Shown here in pieces: positions 1 to 7,581 of a stretch of 64,000 nucleotides of DNA. The notes beneath the pieces are model-generated. The model did no database searches, had not been told where the DNA came from, and saw only the letters and a list, made by a program, of their open reading frames with translations. Source of the DNA: Nocardioides exalbidus (lineage in GTDB: Bacteria > Actinomycetota > Actinomycetes > Propionibacteriales > Nocardioidaceae); contig NZ_FNRT01000002.1 in NCBI RefSeq assembly GCF_900105585.1, positions 3,720,001-3,784,000 on the forward strand. Reading direction: 5' to 3'. The translations under genes were made by a program, and so were the position numbers. The first letter of the stretch is position 1, and each line of letters opens with the position of its first letter.

Positions 1-9
1 GGTGCGTCC

Positions 10-462
10 GTGAGTTCTCCTGAGGTTGAGTCCAAGGACCGGCAGATCCTCTCCCTCCTGGCCGCTGACGGCCGGATGTCCTTCACCGACCTCGGCAAGG
101 CGACCGACCTCTCCACCTCCGCGGTCCACCAGCGCGTCAAGCGGCTCGAGCAGCGCGGCCTGATCACCGGCTACGGCGCGACGGTCGACCACGACCAGCT
201 CGGCCGCCCGCTCACCGCCTTCATCTCGATCACCCCGATCGACCCCTCCCAGCCCGACGACTACCCCGAACGGCTCGTCGGCATCCCCGAGATCGAGTCG
301 TGCTGGTCCGTCGCCGGCGAGGAGTCCTACATCCTCAAGATCCGCGTCGCCACCCCCCGCGACCTCGAGGACCTCCTCGCCCGCATCCGCGGCGCCGCCA
401 GCGTCTCCACCCGCACCACCATCGTGCTCTCCACGCCCTATGAGAACCGCCCCATCGGCTGA
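10..462 (+). CDS. Lrp/AsnC-family transcriptional regulator
   Basis: 150-residue protein of the usual Lrp/AsnC size. An N-terminal winged helix-turn-helix (about residues 5-60, with SFTDLGKATDLSTSAVHQRVKRL as the recognition region) is followed by a ligand-sensing RAM/AsnC domain (about 65-145). Family members bind amino acids and control amino-acid uptake or breakdown. The GTG at 10 is the only plausible start here, because the frame of the GTG at 2 stops at once. It lies upstream of, but convergent with, the AbiEi-like gene, about 1.2 kb from a lysine-degradation cluster. Control of that cluster is an attractive inference but not shown by the sequence. The true ligand is unknown. Confidence 0.9.
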   Translation: MSSPEVESKDRQILSLLAADGRMSFTDLGKATDLSTSAVHQRVKRLEQRGLITGYGATVDHDQLGRPLTAFISITPIDPSQPDDYPERLVGIPEIESCWSVAGEESYILKIRVATPRDLEDLLARIRGAASVSTRTTIVLSTPYENRPIG

Positions 463-477
463 GGCTGTCGTCGTTGT

Positions 478-534
478 GTTCCCCCGGCTATCCGGGGGAT
501 TGCCAGCTTCCCGGGGCGTGCAAGCCCCATGAAG
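478..534. terminator. Two adjacent hairpins between convergent genes
   Basis: A perfect 8-bp stem (TCCCCCGG at 480-487, CCGGGGGA at 492-499, loop CTAT) is followed by a second stem (CTTC/GAAG plus GGGGC/GCCCC, 507-534). They sit between the stop of the Lrp gene and the stop of the convergent AbiEi-like gene. This is consistent with bidirectional termination, although neither stem has a good T-run. The first stem resembles the hairpin at 1645-1670 on the other side of the AbiEi-like gene. Confidence 0.5.
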
Positions 535-553
535 TTCGCAACACGCTCGGGAG

Positions 554-1510
554 TCAGGCGCCGGTCGGCCACTGGCGGCCCTCGAGGACCCGCCCAATGC
601 GTCTCGCCGTGACCACCGGCTTCTCCAGGTCCGCCCACCCGATCCTCAGGCACACCCAACCGGTCAGCTGACAGATCTTCTCCTCGCGCTTCTTCTCGCG
701 CATGAGGAACTGCTCGAGTGTCTCTCCCTCGCGGCGAAACTTCTCGTACTTGATCCGACCGTCGAACTCCAGGAAGACGCCGCGCTCGGGCCATGCGAAG
801 TCGACTCTCGCGAACTCCCACCCGCTCTCGTCCAGGATCGGGACCTGCACCTCTGGGCGGGGCAGCTTCTGCTGCCGACACATGACGTACGTCCGGGTCT
901 CAGCGACCGACTCCAGACGATGGTCTGCCAGGGCAACCACGAGGTGCGCGGACAGGGTATGGGGCCAGTGCTTCATCGCCTTCACGGAGGCAACGAGCTC
1001 GTCGTGACTCATCTCGCCGGCGTGGAGCAGTCCGTTGATCACCACGAGAGCCGCCTCCGCCGTGGAGGTGGAGATCACCTCGACCGCAGCCCGGGGAGCC
1101 GGGCTCACCCGCACCCCGTTGACGACCTCGACCTCCTTCTCGCTGAGCTCTCCGACGTGATGGACGACTCCGGCCTCCCGGCGGGCGCCCTTGCCGTCGG
1201 TGCGTGTCGTGTGCACCTCGTCGAGTCCGATCTCCCAGACCGGGGCGCCGCGCTCGACGGTGCACGAGACGTGGGTGAGCACGGTCAGCGGATGCGCCGT
1301 ACGCAGCACGGCGCGGCACAGCACCCGGTGGCGGTCGGAGGCGGACAAACGGTCCCACAGCACCTTGTCGACGTACGCCCCGCGTCGGACGCGGTGCAGC
1401 ACCCCACCAGCCACGAGCCGGTTCAGCTGGTAGTCGGTGTAGCCGTCGGCGATGTACTCGCGTCGCAGCCGTACGACGTTCGTGAGGTCCGGTTGTGGAG
1501 GCCGCTGCAT
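554..1510 (-). CDS. AbiEi-type antitoxin-domain protein with C-terminal endonuclease-like (DUF559-like) domain
   Basis: 318-residue protein. The N-terminal part (about 15-60: a YTDYQLNRLVAGGVLHRVRRGAY-like winged-helix segment) is the AbiEi/transcriptional-regulator-like motif of type IV toxin-antitoxin systems. The C-terminal part (about 215-310) has the LDESGWEFARVDFAWPERGVFLEFDG pattern of DUF559/Vsr-like restriction-endonuclease folds, where Asp and Glu-Asp would be candidate metal ligands. Such actinobacterial proteins are common and mostly orphan. The ATG at 1510 is chosen because GAGGAG lies about 8 nt upstream in transcript sense; the frame is open further upstream, but without a ribosome site. 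No AbiEii-like toxin gene is adjacent. Function is unproven and could be defence or regulation. Confidence 0.75.
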   Translation of the reverse strand: MQRPPQPDLTNVVRLRREYIADGYTDYQLNRLVAGGVLHRVRRGAYVDKVLWDRLSASDRHRVLCRAVLRTAHPLTVLTHVSCTVERGAPVWEIGLDEVHTTRTDGKGARREAGVVHHVGELSEKEVEVVNGVRVSPAPRAAVEVISTSTAEAALVVINGLLHAGEMSHDELVASVKAMKHWPHTLSAHLVVALADHRLESVAETRTYVMCRQQKLPRPEVQVPILDESGWEFARVDFAWPERGVFLEFDGRIKYEKFRREGETLEQFLMREKKREEKICQLTGWVCLRIGWADLEKPVVTARRIGRVLEGRQWPTGA

Positions 1511-1644
1511 GCGGAAACACTCCTCGGCGCGCGACGGGCGCGGGAACCCGTGTGGCCCGATCTGTGGAGAACGGGCGCGGCTGCCCCCCGGACTTCGTGG
1601 GCGTGTGGCGGACTTCCTGCTGCTTGCACACCCCCCGAGGTCTG

Positions 1645-1670
1645 GGTTCCCCCGCATGTGCGGGGGAACC
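1645..1670. repeat. Perfect 11-bp inverted repeat (hairpin) between kamA and the AbiEi-like gene
   Basis: Arms GGTTCCCCCGC (1645-1655) and GCGGGGGAACC (1660-1670) surround the loop ATGT. A run of five A follows on the + strand, so transcripts leaving kamA on the - strand meet TTTTT just before the stem rather than after it. It may terminate kamA transcription. The stem core resembles the palindrome of type I-E CRISPR repeats, but there is a single copy and no cas gene. Confidence 0.6.
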
Positions 1671-1711
1671 AAAAAGGGGAGCCGGGGATCACGCAGGAGC
1701 AGGCAGCCAGC

Positions 1712-3178
1712 TCACCAGGCCTGGAGGGCGGCCGTACGACGCGACGCCTCGGCCATCTCGGCGGCCTTGAGGGAGGCCTCGTCGAGGCGGCCGTGCTGCT
1801 CCCACCACTGCTGGCCGGAGGTGGGGAGGGTGTGGATCGGGTCGTAGTACTCGTAGTAGCGCGAGAGCGCCTCGGTGTCGTCGGCCTCGATCGAGGTGCG
1901 GTAGTTCTTGGTCCAGAACGAGATGCCGTGCTCGGTGTCGTAGTCGGCGTTCTGGTGCACCCAGCGCTTGCCGACGAACGGCACGTCGCACACGATGCGC
2001 GGCGTCGCGAAGCCGGGGAGGTAGCCCATGATGTGGTGCTGGAGCCGCTGGGCGTCGGCGAGCGAGACCCGCCAGTGCTCCGAGAACGGGATCATGTCGC
2101 ACATGTAGAAGTAGTAGGGCATGATCTGCGCGCCGTCGAGCAGGCGGAAGCAGAGGTCGAGGAGCGCGTGCGGCTCGGCGTTGACGCCGGCCAGCAGCAC
2201 GCCCTGGTTGCGTACGTCGCGCAGGCCGGCGTCGAGCATCGCCCTGGTCGCCTCGGCGACGACCGGCGTCACGGAGTTCGCGTGGTTGGCGTGGGTGTGC
2301 ATCGCGAGCGAGACCCCGCGCGAGCGGGCGACGGCGGCGACGCGGGAGACGCCCTCGACGACGTCGGGCTGCAGCCAGTGCTGGGGGAGGCCGATGAGGG
2401 CCTTGGTTGCGAGCCGGATGTCGCGGATGTTGTCCACCTCGAGCACCGACATGAGGAACGCCTCGAGGCGGGGCCAGGGCATGTTGGCCACGTCGCCGCC
2501 GGAGACGACCACGTCCCGCACGGACGGGGTGCGCTTGAGGTAGTCGATCATGTCGCCGAGCCGGTCGTTGGGCTTGCCGGCGAACTTCAGCTTGTCGATG
2601 ACGGGGGTCGAGTTGCCGACGAGGTCCATGCGGGTGCAGTGGCCGCAGTACTGCGGGCAGGTCGGCAGGAGCTCGGCCAGCACCTTCGTGGGGTAGCGGT
2701 GGGTGAGCCCCTCGGTCGCCCACATGTCGTGCTCGTGGAGGGAGTCGCGCGCCGCGTGCGGGTGCGAGGGCCAGTCGGTGCGGCGGTCGCTGAACACCGG
2801 GATCATGTAGTGGCGCACCGGGTCGGCGTAGAACGCCTCGGTGAGCGAGCCTGCGCCCGCCGGGGACACGGTCGGCACCATCGTGTTCATCATCTGCGGC
2901 GGCACCAGCATCGACATGGTGGCGCGCTCGGCCTGGTCGCGCTCGAGGTCGGCGTAGAACCGCTCGTCGAGCAGGTCGCCCATCAGCTCGCGCAGCTGCT
3001 TCACGTTCTTGATGCAGTGGGCACGCTGCCACTGCACGGAGGCCCAGTCGCTCGCGGAGACGTCCGCCCAGCCCGGGAACCGCGTCCAGTCGGGCTCGAC
3101 GAGCTCGACCCGCTGGTAGGGGTAGGGCTGGCCGGAGAGGAGGGCCTGGTCGACGGGGCTGGCGGTCTCGATGCTCAT
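1712..3178 (-). CDS. kamA: Lysine 2,3-aminomutase-family radical SAM enzyme
   Basis: 488-residue radical SAM/PLP enzyme of the KamA family, which converts L-lysine to L-beta-lysine. The [4Fe-4S]-binding CxxxCxxC motif is visible as CPQYCGHC (Cys174, 178, 181). A C-terminal GKRWVHQ segment holds a candidate PLP-binding lysine. It is longer than the clostridial enzyme (about 416 residues), with an N-terminal extension of roughly 50 residues. The start has an AGGAG box 5 nt upstream (transcript CAGGAGACCTC then ATG). It is divergent from kdd-kamDE-kal, whose products act on beta-lysine, so supplying beta-lysine is the natural role. A related aminomutase (for example glutamate 2,3-aminomutase or EpmB) cannot be fully excluded, but context favours lysine. 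Confidence 0.88.
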   Translation of the reverse strand: MSIETASPVDQALLSGQPYPYQRVELVEPDWTRFPGWADVSASDWASVQWQRAHCIKNVKQLRELMGDLLDERFYADLERDQAERATMSMLVPPQMMNTMVPTVSPAGAGSLTEAFYADPVRHYMIPVFSDRRTDWPSHPHAARDSLHEHDMWATEGLTHRYPTKVLAELLPTCPQYCGHCTRMDLVGNSTPVIDKLKFAGKPNDRLGDMIDYLKRTPSVRDVVVSGGDVANMPWPRLEAFLMSVLEVDNIRDIRLATKALIGLPQHWLQPDVVEGVSRVAAVARSRGVSLAMHTHANHANSVTPVVAEATRAMLDAGLRDVRNQGVLLAGVNAEPHALLDLCFRLLDGAQIMPYYFYMCDMIPFSEHWRVSLADAQRLQHHIMGYLPGFATPRIVCDVPFVGKRWVHQNADYDTEHGISFWTKNYRTSIEADDTEALSRYYEYYDPIHTLPTSGQQWWEQHGRLDEASLKAAEMAEASRRTAALQAW

Positions 3179-3336
3179 GAGGTCTCCTGTGGGATCAGAG
3201 CTGAAGCGGCGGAGCGGCGCGCCGGTTGTGTGTGCGGCGACACATCTGGAAGAGTACGTGGAGAACGTGCGGCGAGTCCAATGCCACGCCGCAAGATTTA
3301 CGGTTCTAGAGCACAGAACGAGAAGGATGGCCCGAA
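3179..3336. promoter_or_regulatory. Divergent promoter region between kamA and kdd
   Basis: 158-nt intergenic region. For kamA (- strand) a candidate promoter reads TTGGAC (3276-3281), 19-nt spacer, TACTCT (3251-3256). For kdd (+ strand) a -10-like TACGGT lies at 3299-3304 and a ribosome site GAGAAGGA at 3320-3327. An interrupted dyad GTTCT (3303-3307)/AGAAC (3315-3319) overlaps the kdd start region and could be an operator. Assignment is by eye. Confidence 0.4.
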
Positions 3337-4419
3337 TTGACTAGCCCGACGGACATCCGCACCGGCGATCCGACCGGCCTGCACCGCGTCCTGGACGACA
3401 GCGCCGTCCTGCCGCAGGCGGCCCAGAGCCTCGACACGCGCCGGGAGCTGTGGCCCGACGAGGTGCGCGTCCGCGTCGAGCGGCTCAACCTCGACGCCGC
3501 GTCGTTCCGCCAGCTCGAGCGCGCGCACACCAAGTACGGCGAGACGAGCGGCGAAGGCGTGCGCACCGAGGTCCTCGACATCGTCGCCACCCGCGGCAAG
3601 ATGCAGAACCCCGTCACCGGCTCCGGCGGCATGCTGGTCGGGACCGTCGACGAGGTCGGCCCGGACTCGCCCCTCGGGCTCTCCGTCGGCGACCGCGTCG
3701 CCACGCTCGTCAGCCTGACCCTCACCCCGCTCGTGATCGAGGACGGGCTCGCACAGTGGGACGGCCGCAGCGAGCAGGTCCCCTGCGACGGCTACGCCAT
3801 CCTCTTCGGCCGCTCGATCGCCGCCGTCATCCCCGACGACCTCGACCCGGCCCTCTCGCTGAGCGTGATGGACGTCTGCGGCGCACCCGCGCTGACCGCG
3901 CGCGTCGTCGAGGAGTACGCCGCCCGCGCCCAGCAGGACGGCGCCAGCGCCCCGACCGTCGCGGTCATCGGCGGAGCGGGCAAGTCCGGCTCCCTGAGCC
4001 TGGCCGCCGCCCGACAGGCCGGGGCGGCGCGGACGATCGGCGTCGTACCCCACCAGGGCGAGCACGACCTGCTCGTCGACGCGGGCATCGCCGACGCGGT
4101 CACCATCTCCGACGCCCGCGACCCGATCGCCCTGCGCGACGCGGTCACCGCCGCCGGCGGGCCCGCCGACATCACCGTCGTGTGCGTCGACGTCCCCGGG
4201 TGCGAGGGCGGCGCGATCCTGGCCACGGCCGAGGGCGGCACCGTCATCTTCTTCTCGATGGCCACCAGCTTCAGCGCCGCGGCGCTCGGCGCCGAGGGCC
4301 TCGCCGCCGACGTCCGGATGCTTGTCGGCAACGGCTACGTCCCTGGCCACGCGGCCTACGCCATGGAGGTCCTCCGCGCCGACCCCGGCGTCCGCGCCCT
4401 GTTCGAGCGGAGGCTCTGA
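3337..4419 (+). CDS. kdd: L-erythro-3,5-diaminohexanoate dehydrogenase
   Basis: 360-residue NAD(P)-dependent dehydrogenase of the Kdd type. It oxidises 3,5-diaminohexanoate to 5-amino-3-oxohexanoate in lysine fermentation. A Rossmann glycine motif GGAGKSGS is visible at residues 212-219. The N-terminal half has the ADH-like quinone-reductase layout (SGGMLVGTVDEVGPDSPLGLSVGDRVATLVSL). The TTG start at 3337 is chosen because GAGAAGGA precedes it by 9 nt; the ATG at 3327 leads to a stop after five codons. Its stop codon shares one base with the kamD start, so the four genes kdd-kamD-kamE-kal are translationally coupled. The assignment rests strongly on that context. Confidence 0.87.
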   Translation: MTSPTDIRTGDPTGLHRVLDDSAVLPQAAQSLDTRRELWPDEVRVRVERLNLDAASFRQLERAHTKYGETSGEGVRTEVLDIVATRGKMQNPVTGSGGMLVGTVDEVGPDSPLGLSVGDRVATLVSLTLTPLVIEDGLAQWDGRSEQVPCDGYAILFGRSIAAVIPDDLDPALSLSVMDVCGAPALTARVVEEYAARAQQDGASAPTVAVIGGAGKSGSLSLAAARQAGAARTIGVVPHQGEHDLLVDAGIADAVTISDARDPIALRDAVTAAGGPADITVVCVDVPGCEGGAILATAEGGTVIFFSMATSFSAAALGAEGLAADVRMLVGNGYVPGHAAYAMEVLRADPGVRALFERRL

Positions 4420-6020
4420 TGGCCGCCGCCGGCAAGGCAAAGAGCCAGCTCGGCATCGCCACGGCCGACGTCCGCCGCGCGCGCACGCTCGCCCGGCAGG
4501 TCGGCAAGCCCATCGTCGACCTCGCCACCCTGCACACGACGGTGTCGGTCGAGCGCGCCACGCTGCGCCTCGCCGGCCTGGGTGGCGCCGACCCCGACGG
4601 CACACCGTGGGTCAACCGCCTCACCGACGCCGTACGCGCCGACACCGGGCTCGAGCACGGGGTGAGCCTGCCGGTGTGGGACGCCCTGCGCCGGGGCGAG
4701 GGCGACGACCTGCTGACGCTCGCCCAGAAGGCGGCCGCCGGCTCGGTCACCTTCCGGGTCCCGGAGGGCCGCGACGCGGCGCGTGCCGCGAGCGCGGCGC
4801 GGAAGGCGGTCGCCGTCGGCGTCAAGCAGATCGACCGCCAGCGCACCGCGCGCGAGCGGATGATCGCGAAGGTCGGCGACGCGCCCAGCAAGCCGTGGAT
4901 CTACCTCATCGTCGCCACGGGCGACATCCACGAGGACATCCCGCAGGCGCAGGCGGCGGCCCGTGAGGGCGCCGACATCATCGCCGTGATCCGCTCGACC
5001 GGGCAGTCGCTGCTCGACTTCGTGCCCGAGGGCGCCACGCGCGAGGGCTTCGCCGGCACCTATGCCACCCAGGAGAACTTCCGCCTGATGCGGGCGGCCC
5101 TCGACGAGACGTCGAAGGAGCTCGGCCGCTACGTCCGGCTCACCAACTACGCCTCCGGGCTCTGCATGCCGGAGATCGCGACGCTGGCCGGGCTCGAGCG
5201 GCTCGACATGATGCTCAACGACTCGATGTACGGGATCCTCTTCCGCGACATCAACCCGATCCGCACCTTCGTCGACCAGCGGTTCAGCCGTCAGATCCAC
5301 GCGCGCGCCGGCATCATCATCAACACCGGCGAGGACAACTACCTCACCACCGCCGACGCCATCGAGGCCGCGCACACCGTCACGACCAGCCAGCTCCTCA
5401 ACGAGTACTTCGCCAAGGAGGCCGGCCTCGAGGACTGGCAGCTCGGGCTGGGCCACGCCTTCGAGATCGACCCGGCCGTGCCGGACTCGTTCCGGCTCGA
5501 GCTGGCCCACGCGATGCTGGCGCGCGAGCTCTTCCCGGACGCTCCGCTCAAGTGGATGCCGCCGACGCGCCACATGACGGGTGACATCTTCAAGGGCTAC
5601 CTCCTCGACGGGTTCTTCAACCTCGTCGGTGCGATGACGGGCCAGGGCATCCTCCTCGTCGGGATGATGACCGAGGCCGTCGTGACGCCGTGGATCTCCG
5701 ACCGCGACCTCGCGCTCCAGAACGTCCGCTACGTCATGAACGCCGCCGGCAACCTCCGCGAGGACTTCCACCCCTCGCCCGACGGCTTCATCGCGACCCG
5801 TGCCCGTGAGGTGCTCGGCGACGCGGTCGGCCTGCTCGAGCAGATCAAGGCCGACACGAGCGTCCCCGGCCAGCCGCCGCTCCTGTCGGCGATCGCCGAC
5901 GGCACCTTCGGCTTGATGAAGCGCCCTGCTGACAAGGGCAAGGGCCTCGAGGGCGTCGCCCGCAAGGCAGCCGACTACTACAACCCCGCCACCGAGATCC
6001 TGGACGGAGCGCAGCAGTGA
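4419..6020 (+). CDS. kamD: Lysine 5,6-aminomutase alpha subunit (KamD)
   Basis: 533-residue large subunit of adenosylcobalamin- and PLP-dependent lysine/beta-lysine 5,6-aminomutase, which moves the terminal amino group of beta-lysine to give 3,5-diaminohexanoate. Length and sequence run across the whole TIM-barrel subunit (about 516-526 residues in clostridia). Conserved blocks include KPWIYLIVATGDIHEDIPQA, RSTGQSLLDFVPEGATREG and the LKWMPPTRHMTGD region. The ATG at 4419 overlaps the kdd stop (ATGA arrangement). The reading frame is open further upstream, but that part is antisense-type noise inside kdd. It acts with KamE, encoded immediately downstream. Confidence 0.93.
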   Translation: MAAAGKAKSQLGIATADVRRARTLARQVGKPIVDLATLHTTVSVERATLRLAGLGGADPDGTPWVNRLTDAVRADTGLEHGVSLPVWDALRRGEGDDLLTLAQKAAAGSVTFRVPEGRDAARAASAARKAVAVGVKQIDRQRTARERMIAKVGDAPSKPWIYLIVATGDIHEDIPQAQAAAREGADIIAVIRSTGQSLLDFVPEGATREGFAGTYATQENFRLMRAALDETSKELGRYVRLTNYASGLCMPEIATLAGLERLDMMLNDSMYGILFRDINPIRTFVDQRFSRQIHARAGIIINTGEDNYLTTADAIEAAHTVTTSQLLNEYFAKEAGLEDWQLGLGHAFEIDPAVPDSFRLELAHAMLARELFPDAPLKWMPPTRHMTGDIFKGYLLDGFFNLVGAMTGQGILLVGMMTEAVVTPWISDRDLALQNVRYVMNAAGNLREDFHPSPDGFIATRAREVLGDAVGLLEQIKADTSVPGQPPLLSAIADGTFGLMKRPADKGKGLEGVARKAADYYNPATEILDGAQQ

Positions 6021-6757
6021 CCGGCCTCATCCGCCCCTACGGCGACACCACCGGCGACGGCATGGTGCAGCTGTCGTTCACCCTCCCGATCGAGCACTCC
6101 AAGGTCGCCGAGGGCGCCGCGGTGCAGCTCGCCAACAAGATGGGCATGGACCCTGCCCTCGTCGTGCACGCCAAGCCGATGGGGGAGGGCTTCACGTTCT
6201 TCGTGGTCTACGGCCGGGTCAACCACCTCGTCGACCCGAGCACAGTCGAGGTCGTCGAGCGCGACTACCCGCTGCTCACGCCCAAGGAGGCCAACGCGGC
6301 GATCAAGCAGTCGATGCGCCGGCGCCTCGTGGTCGTCGGCGGGTGCATCGGCACCGACGCGCACACCGTCGGTATCGACGCGATCCTCAACATCAAGGGG
6401 TTCGCGGGGGAGAAGGGCCTGGAGTACTACCGCGAGCTCAAGGTCGTGAACCTCGGCGCCCAGGTCTCGGTCCCGCAGCTCGTCGAGGCCGCCCGCGAGG
6501 AGAAGGCCGACGCCGTGCTCGTCTCGCAGGTCGTCACCCAGCGCGACGCGCACCTGCTCAACACCCGTGAGATGTCCGCGGCCTTCCGCGAGGCCTACCC
6601 GGCCGCCACGCGCCCGCTCCTCGTCGTCGGCGGACCGCGCTTCGACGAGACCATGGCCGACGAGCTCGGCGTCGACCGCGTCTTCACGAGGGGTACGACC
6701 CCGGGCGAGGTCGCCTCCTTCATCGTCCACCGACTCACGAACAGGACCGCCTCATGA
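6017..6757 (+). CDS. kamE: Lysine 5,6-aminomutase beta subunit (KamE)
   Basis: 246-residue small subunit carrying the Rossmann-like B12 domain. The base-off cobalamin motif DxHxxG appears as DAHTVG (Asp114, His116, Gly119). The PLP-binding lysine of the family corresponds to Lys127 in DAILNIKGFAGEKG. The GTG start at 6017 overlaps the kamD stop (GTGA), as expected for stoichiometric expression of the two subunits. The N-terminal dimerisation region (about 15-95) precedes the B12 domain (about 100-240). Confidence 0.93.
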   Translation: MTGLIRPYGDTTGDGMVQLSFTLPIEHSKVAEGAAVQLANKMGMDPALVVHAKPMGEGFTFFVVYGRVNHLVDPSTVEVVERDYPLLTPKEANAAIKQSMRRRLVVVGGCIGTDAHTVGIDAILNIKGFAGEKGLEYYRELKVVNLGAQVSVPQLVEAAREEKADAVLVSQVVTQRDAHLLNTREMSAAFREAYPAATRPLLVVGGPRFDETMADELGVDRVFTRGTTPGEVASFIVHRLTNRTAS

Positions 6758-7158
6758 GCGAGACCCCGATCAGGGTCGGCACGGTCGTCACGCACCGCCG
6801 CTACGTGCCGTACTCCCACGCCCACTACGCCGGCAACCTGGTCGACGGCGCCTACAGCCTGGGCCTCTTCGGTGACGTGGCGACCGAGATGTGCATCGTG
6901 CTCGACGGCGACGAGGGACTGTTCGCGTCCTACTCCGACGTCCAGTTCAGGGCCCCCGTGCGGGCCGGCGACGTCCTCGAGATCACCGCCACCCTGGTCA
7001 AGGAGGGCACCCGCAGCCGGGTCATGGACTTCGCCGTCCACGTGGTCGGCCGGGGTGCCCCGACGGCCGAGGCGCCCGGCGCCGCCGAGGTCCTCGACCC
7101 GCCGGTCGTGGCCACGACGGCCACCGGCACGGTCGTCGTCCCGTCGGCCTCCGCCTGA
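6754..7158 (+). CDS. kal: 3-aminobutyryl-CoA ammonia-lyase (hotdog fold)
   Basis: 134-residue single hotdog-domain protein that matches Kal, which removes ammonia from 3-aminobutyryl-CoA to give crotonyl-CoA. Visible blocks are YVPYSHAHYAGNLVDGAYSLGLFGD (N-terminal hotdog helix region) and the beta strands around APVRAGDVLEITATLVKEG. The start ATG overlaps the kamE stop (ATGA). A generic MaoC/thioesterase reading would be possible in isolation, but the position directly behind kdd-kamDE fixes the role. Kce, which makes its substrate, and the CoA-transferase are not in this window. Confidence 0.85.
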   Translation: MSETPIRVGTVVTHRRYVPYSHAHYAGNLVDGAYSLGLFGDVATEMCIVLDGDEGLFASYSDVQFRAPVRAGDVLEITATLVKEGTRSRVMDFAVHVVGRGAPTAEAPGAAEVLDPPVVATTATGTVVVPSASA

Positions 7159-7174
7159 GCGATGCACATGCCCT

Positions 7175-7198
7175 CGGCGTGTCCGCGGCGACACGCCG
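7175..7198 (+). terminator. Hairpin behind the kdd-kamDE-kal operon
   Basis: Perfect 9-bp stem CGGCGTGTC/GACACGCCG with a 6-nt loop, 17 nt after the kal stop. It lacks a U-run, as is common for actinobacterial terminators. Confidence 0.55.
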
Positions 7199-7569
7199 AC
7201 CGCGTCAAAAATTGACGGAACGAGTTTGCCCGAAGACGCACTCCACTGACCTGCGGTTTCGCGCGTTCGCGCAGGTCAGGGCCGTGTTGACACCATTGGC
7301 GCGGGGAGGGAAGGTTCCGTGGTCCGCCTGTGCAGCCCGCGGGTGGCGCCATCGGCAGTGGGGAGTCCGACGTGGGGTACGCGAAGCCAGCGATGCCCTC
7401 CGTCAGCCGCCCCGCCGGGGGCGCACCGCGGGGGCTGGATGCGGGAGGGACCACGAGGCCGTAGACAACTTCGTGCGATCGTCAGCCAGACGGTCGTGCG
7501 TTGGTCCGAAGCCCCGCGGTCGCTCCCGCACCGCTGCAGGCGTGCTGCGAGACGTGTGATGCCGTCGGC

Positions 7570-7575
7570 TACCGT
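7570..7575 (+). promoter_or_regulatory. -10 element of lnt (leaderless)
   Basis: TACCGT followed by 6 nt and then the GTG start of lnt at 7582. Transcription would start at the start codon. Confidence 0.6.
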
Positions 7576-7581
7576 TCGCAC

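Larger units (their letters stand above)
7159..7581. other. 423-nt non-coding gap with strong inverted repeats
   Basis: Between kal and lnt I find no credible gene. The first 120 nt contain three perfect dyads: CGGCGTGTC/GACACGCCG (7175-7183 and 7190-7198), CGTCAA/TTGACG (7203-7208 and 7212-7217), and CTGACCTGCG/CGCAGGTCAG (7246-7255 and 7270-7279). The rest (about 7280-7480) is very G+C-rich, with several overlapping GGGG/CCCC runs that could fold. A structured RNA is possible, but I could not match it to a known class. Confidence 0.5.

Noticed and set aside
1645..1670. CRISPR type I-E repeat
   Set aside because: The stem core resembles such repeats, but there is one copy only, no spacers and no cas genes. 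A terminator or plain inverted repeat is simpler.
920..3340. 806-residue open frame on the + strand over kamA and the AbiEi-like gene
   Set aside because: Antisense frame of G+C-rich coding DNA; it has Val/His/Asp-rich low-complexity composition and no domains, while the opposite strand carries clear enzyme motifs.
3450..4418. N-terminal extension of kamD to 3450
   Set aside because: Arg-rich out-of-frame shadow of kdd. The ATG at 4419 gives the normal family length and overlaps the kdd stop.
7280..7420. Possible cobalamin riboswitch downstream of the B12-dependent kamDE genes
   Set aside because: Some boxes (GGGAA, a GCAGCCCGC-like stretch, AGCCAG) appear in the right order, but the invariant L4 box and the CCGCCACTGT core are missing. 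It would also control lnt, which has no B12 link. A covariance search against RF00174 would decide.
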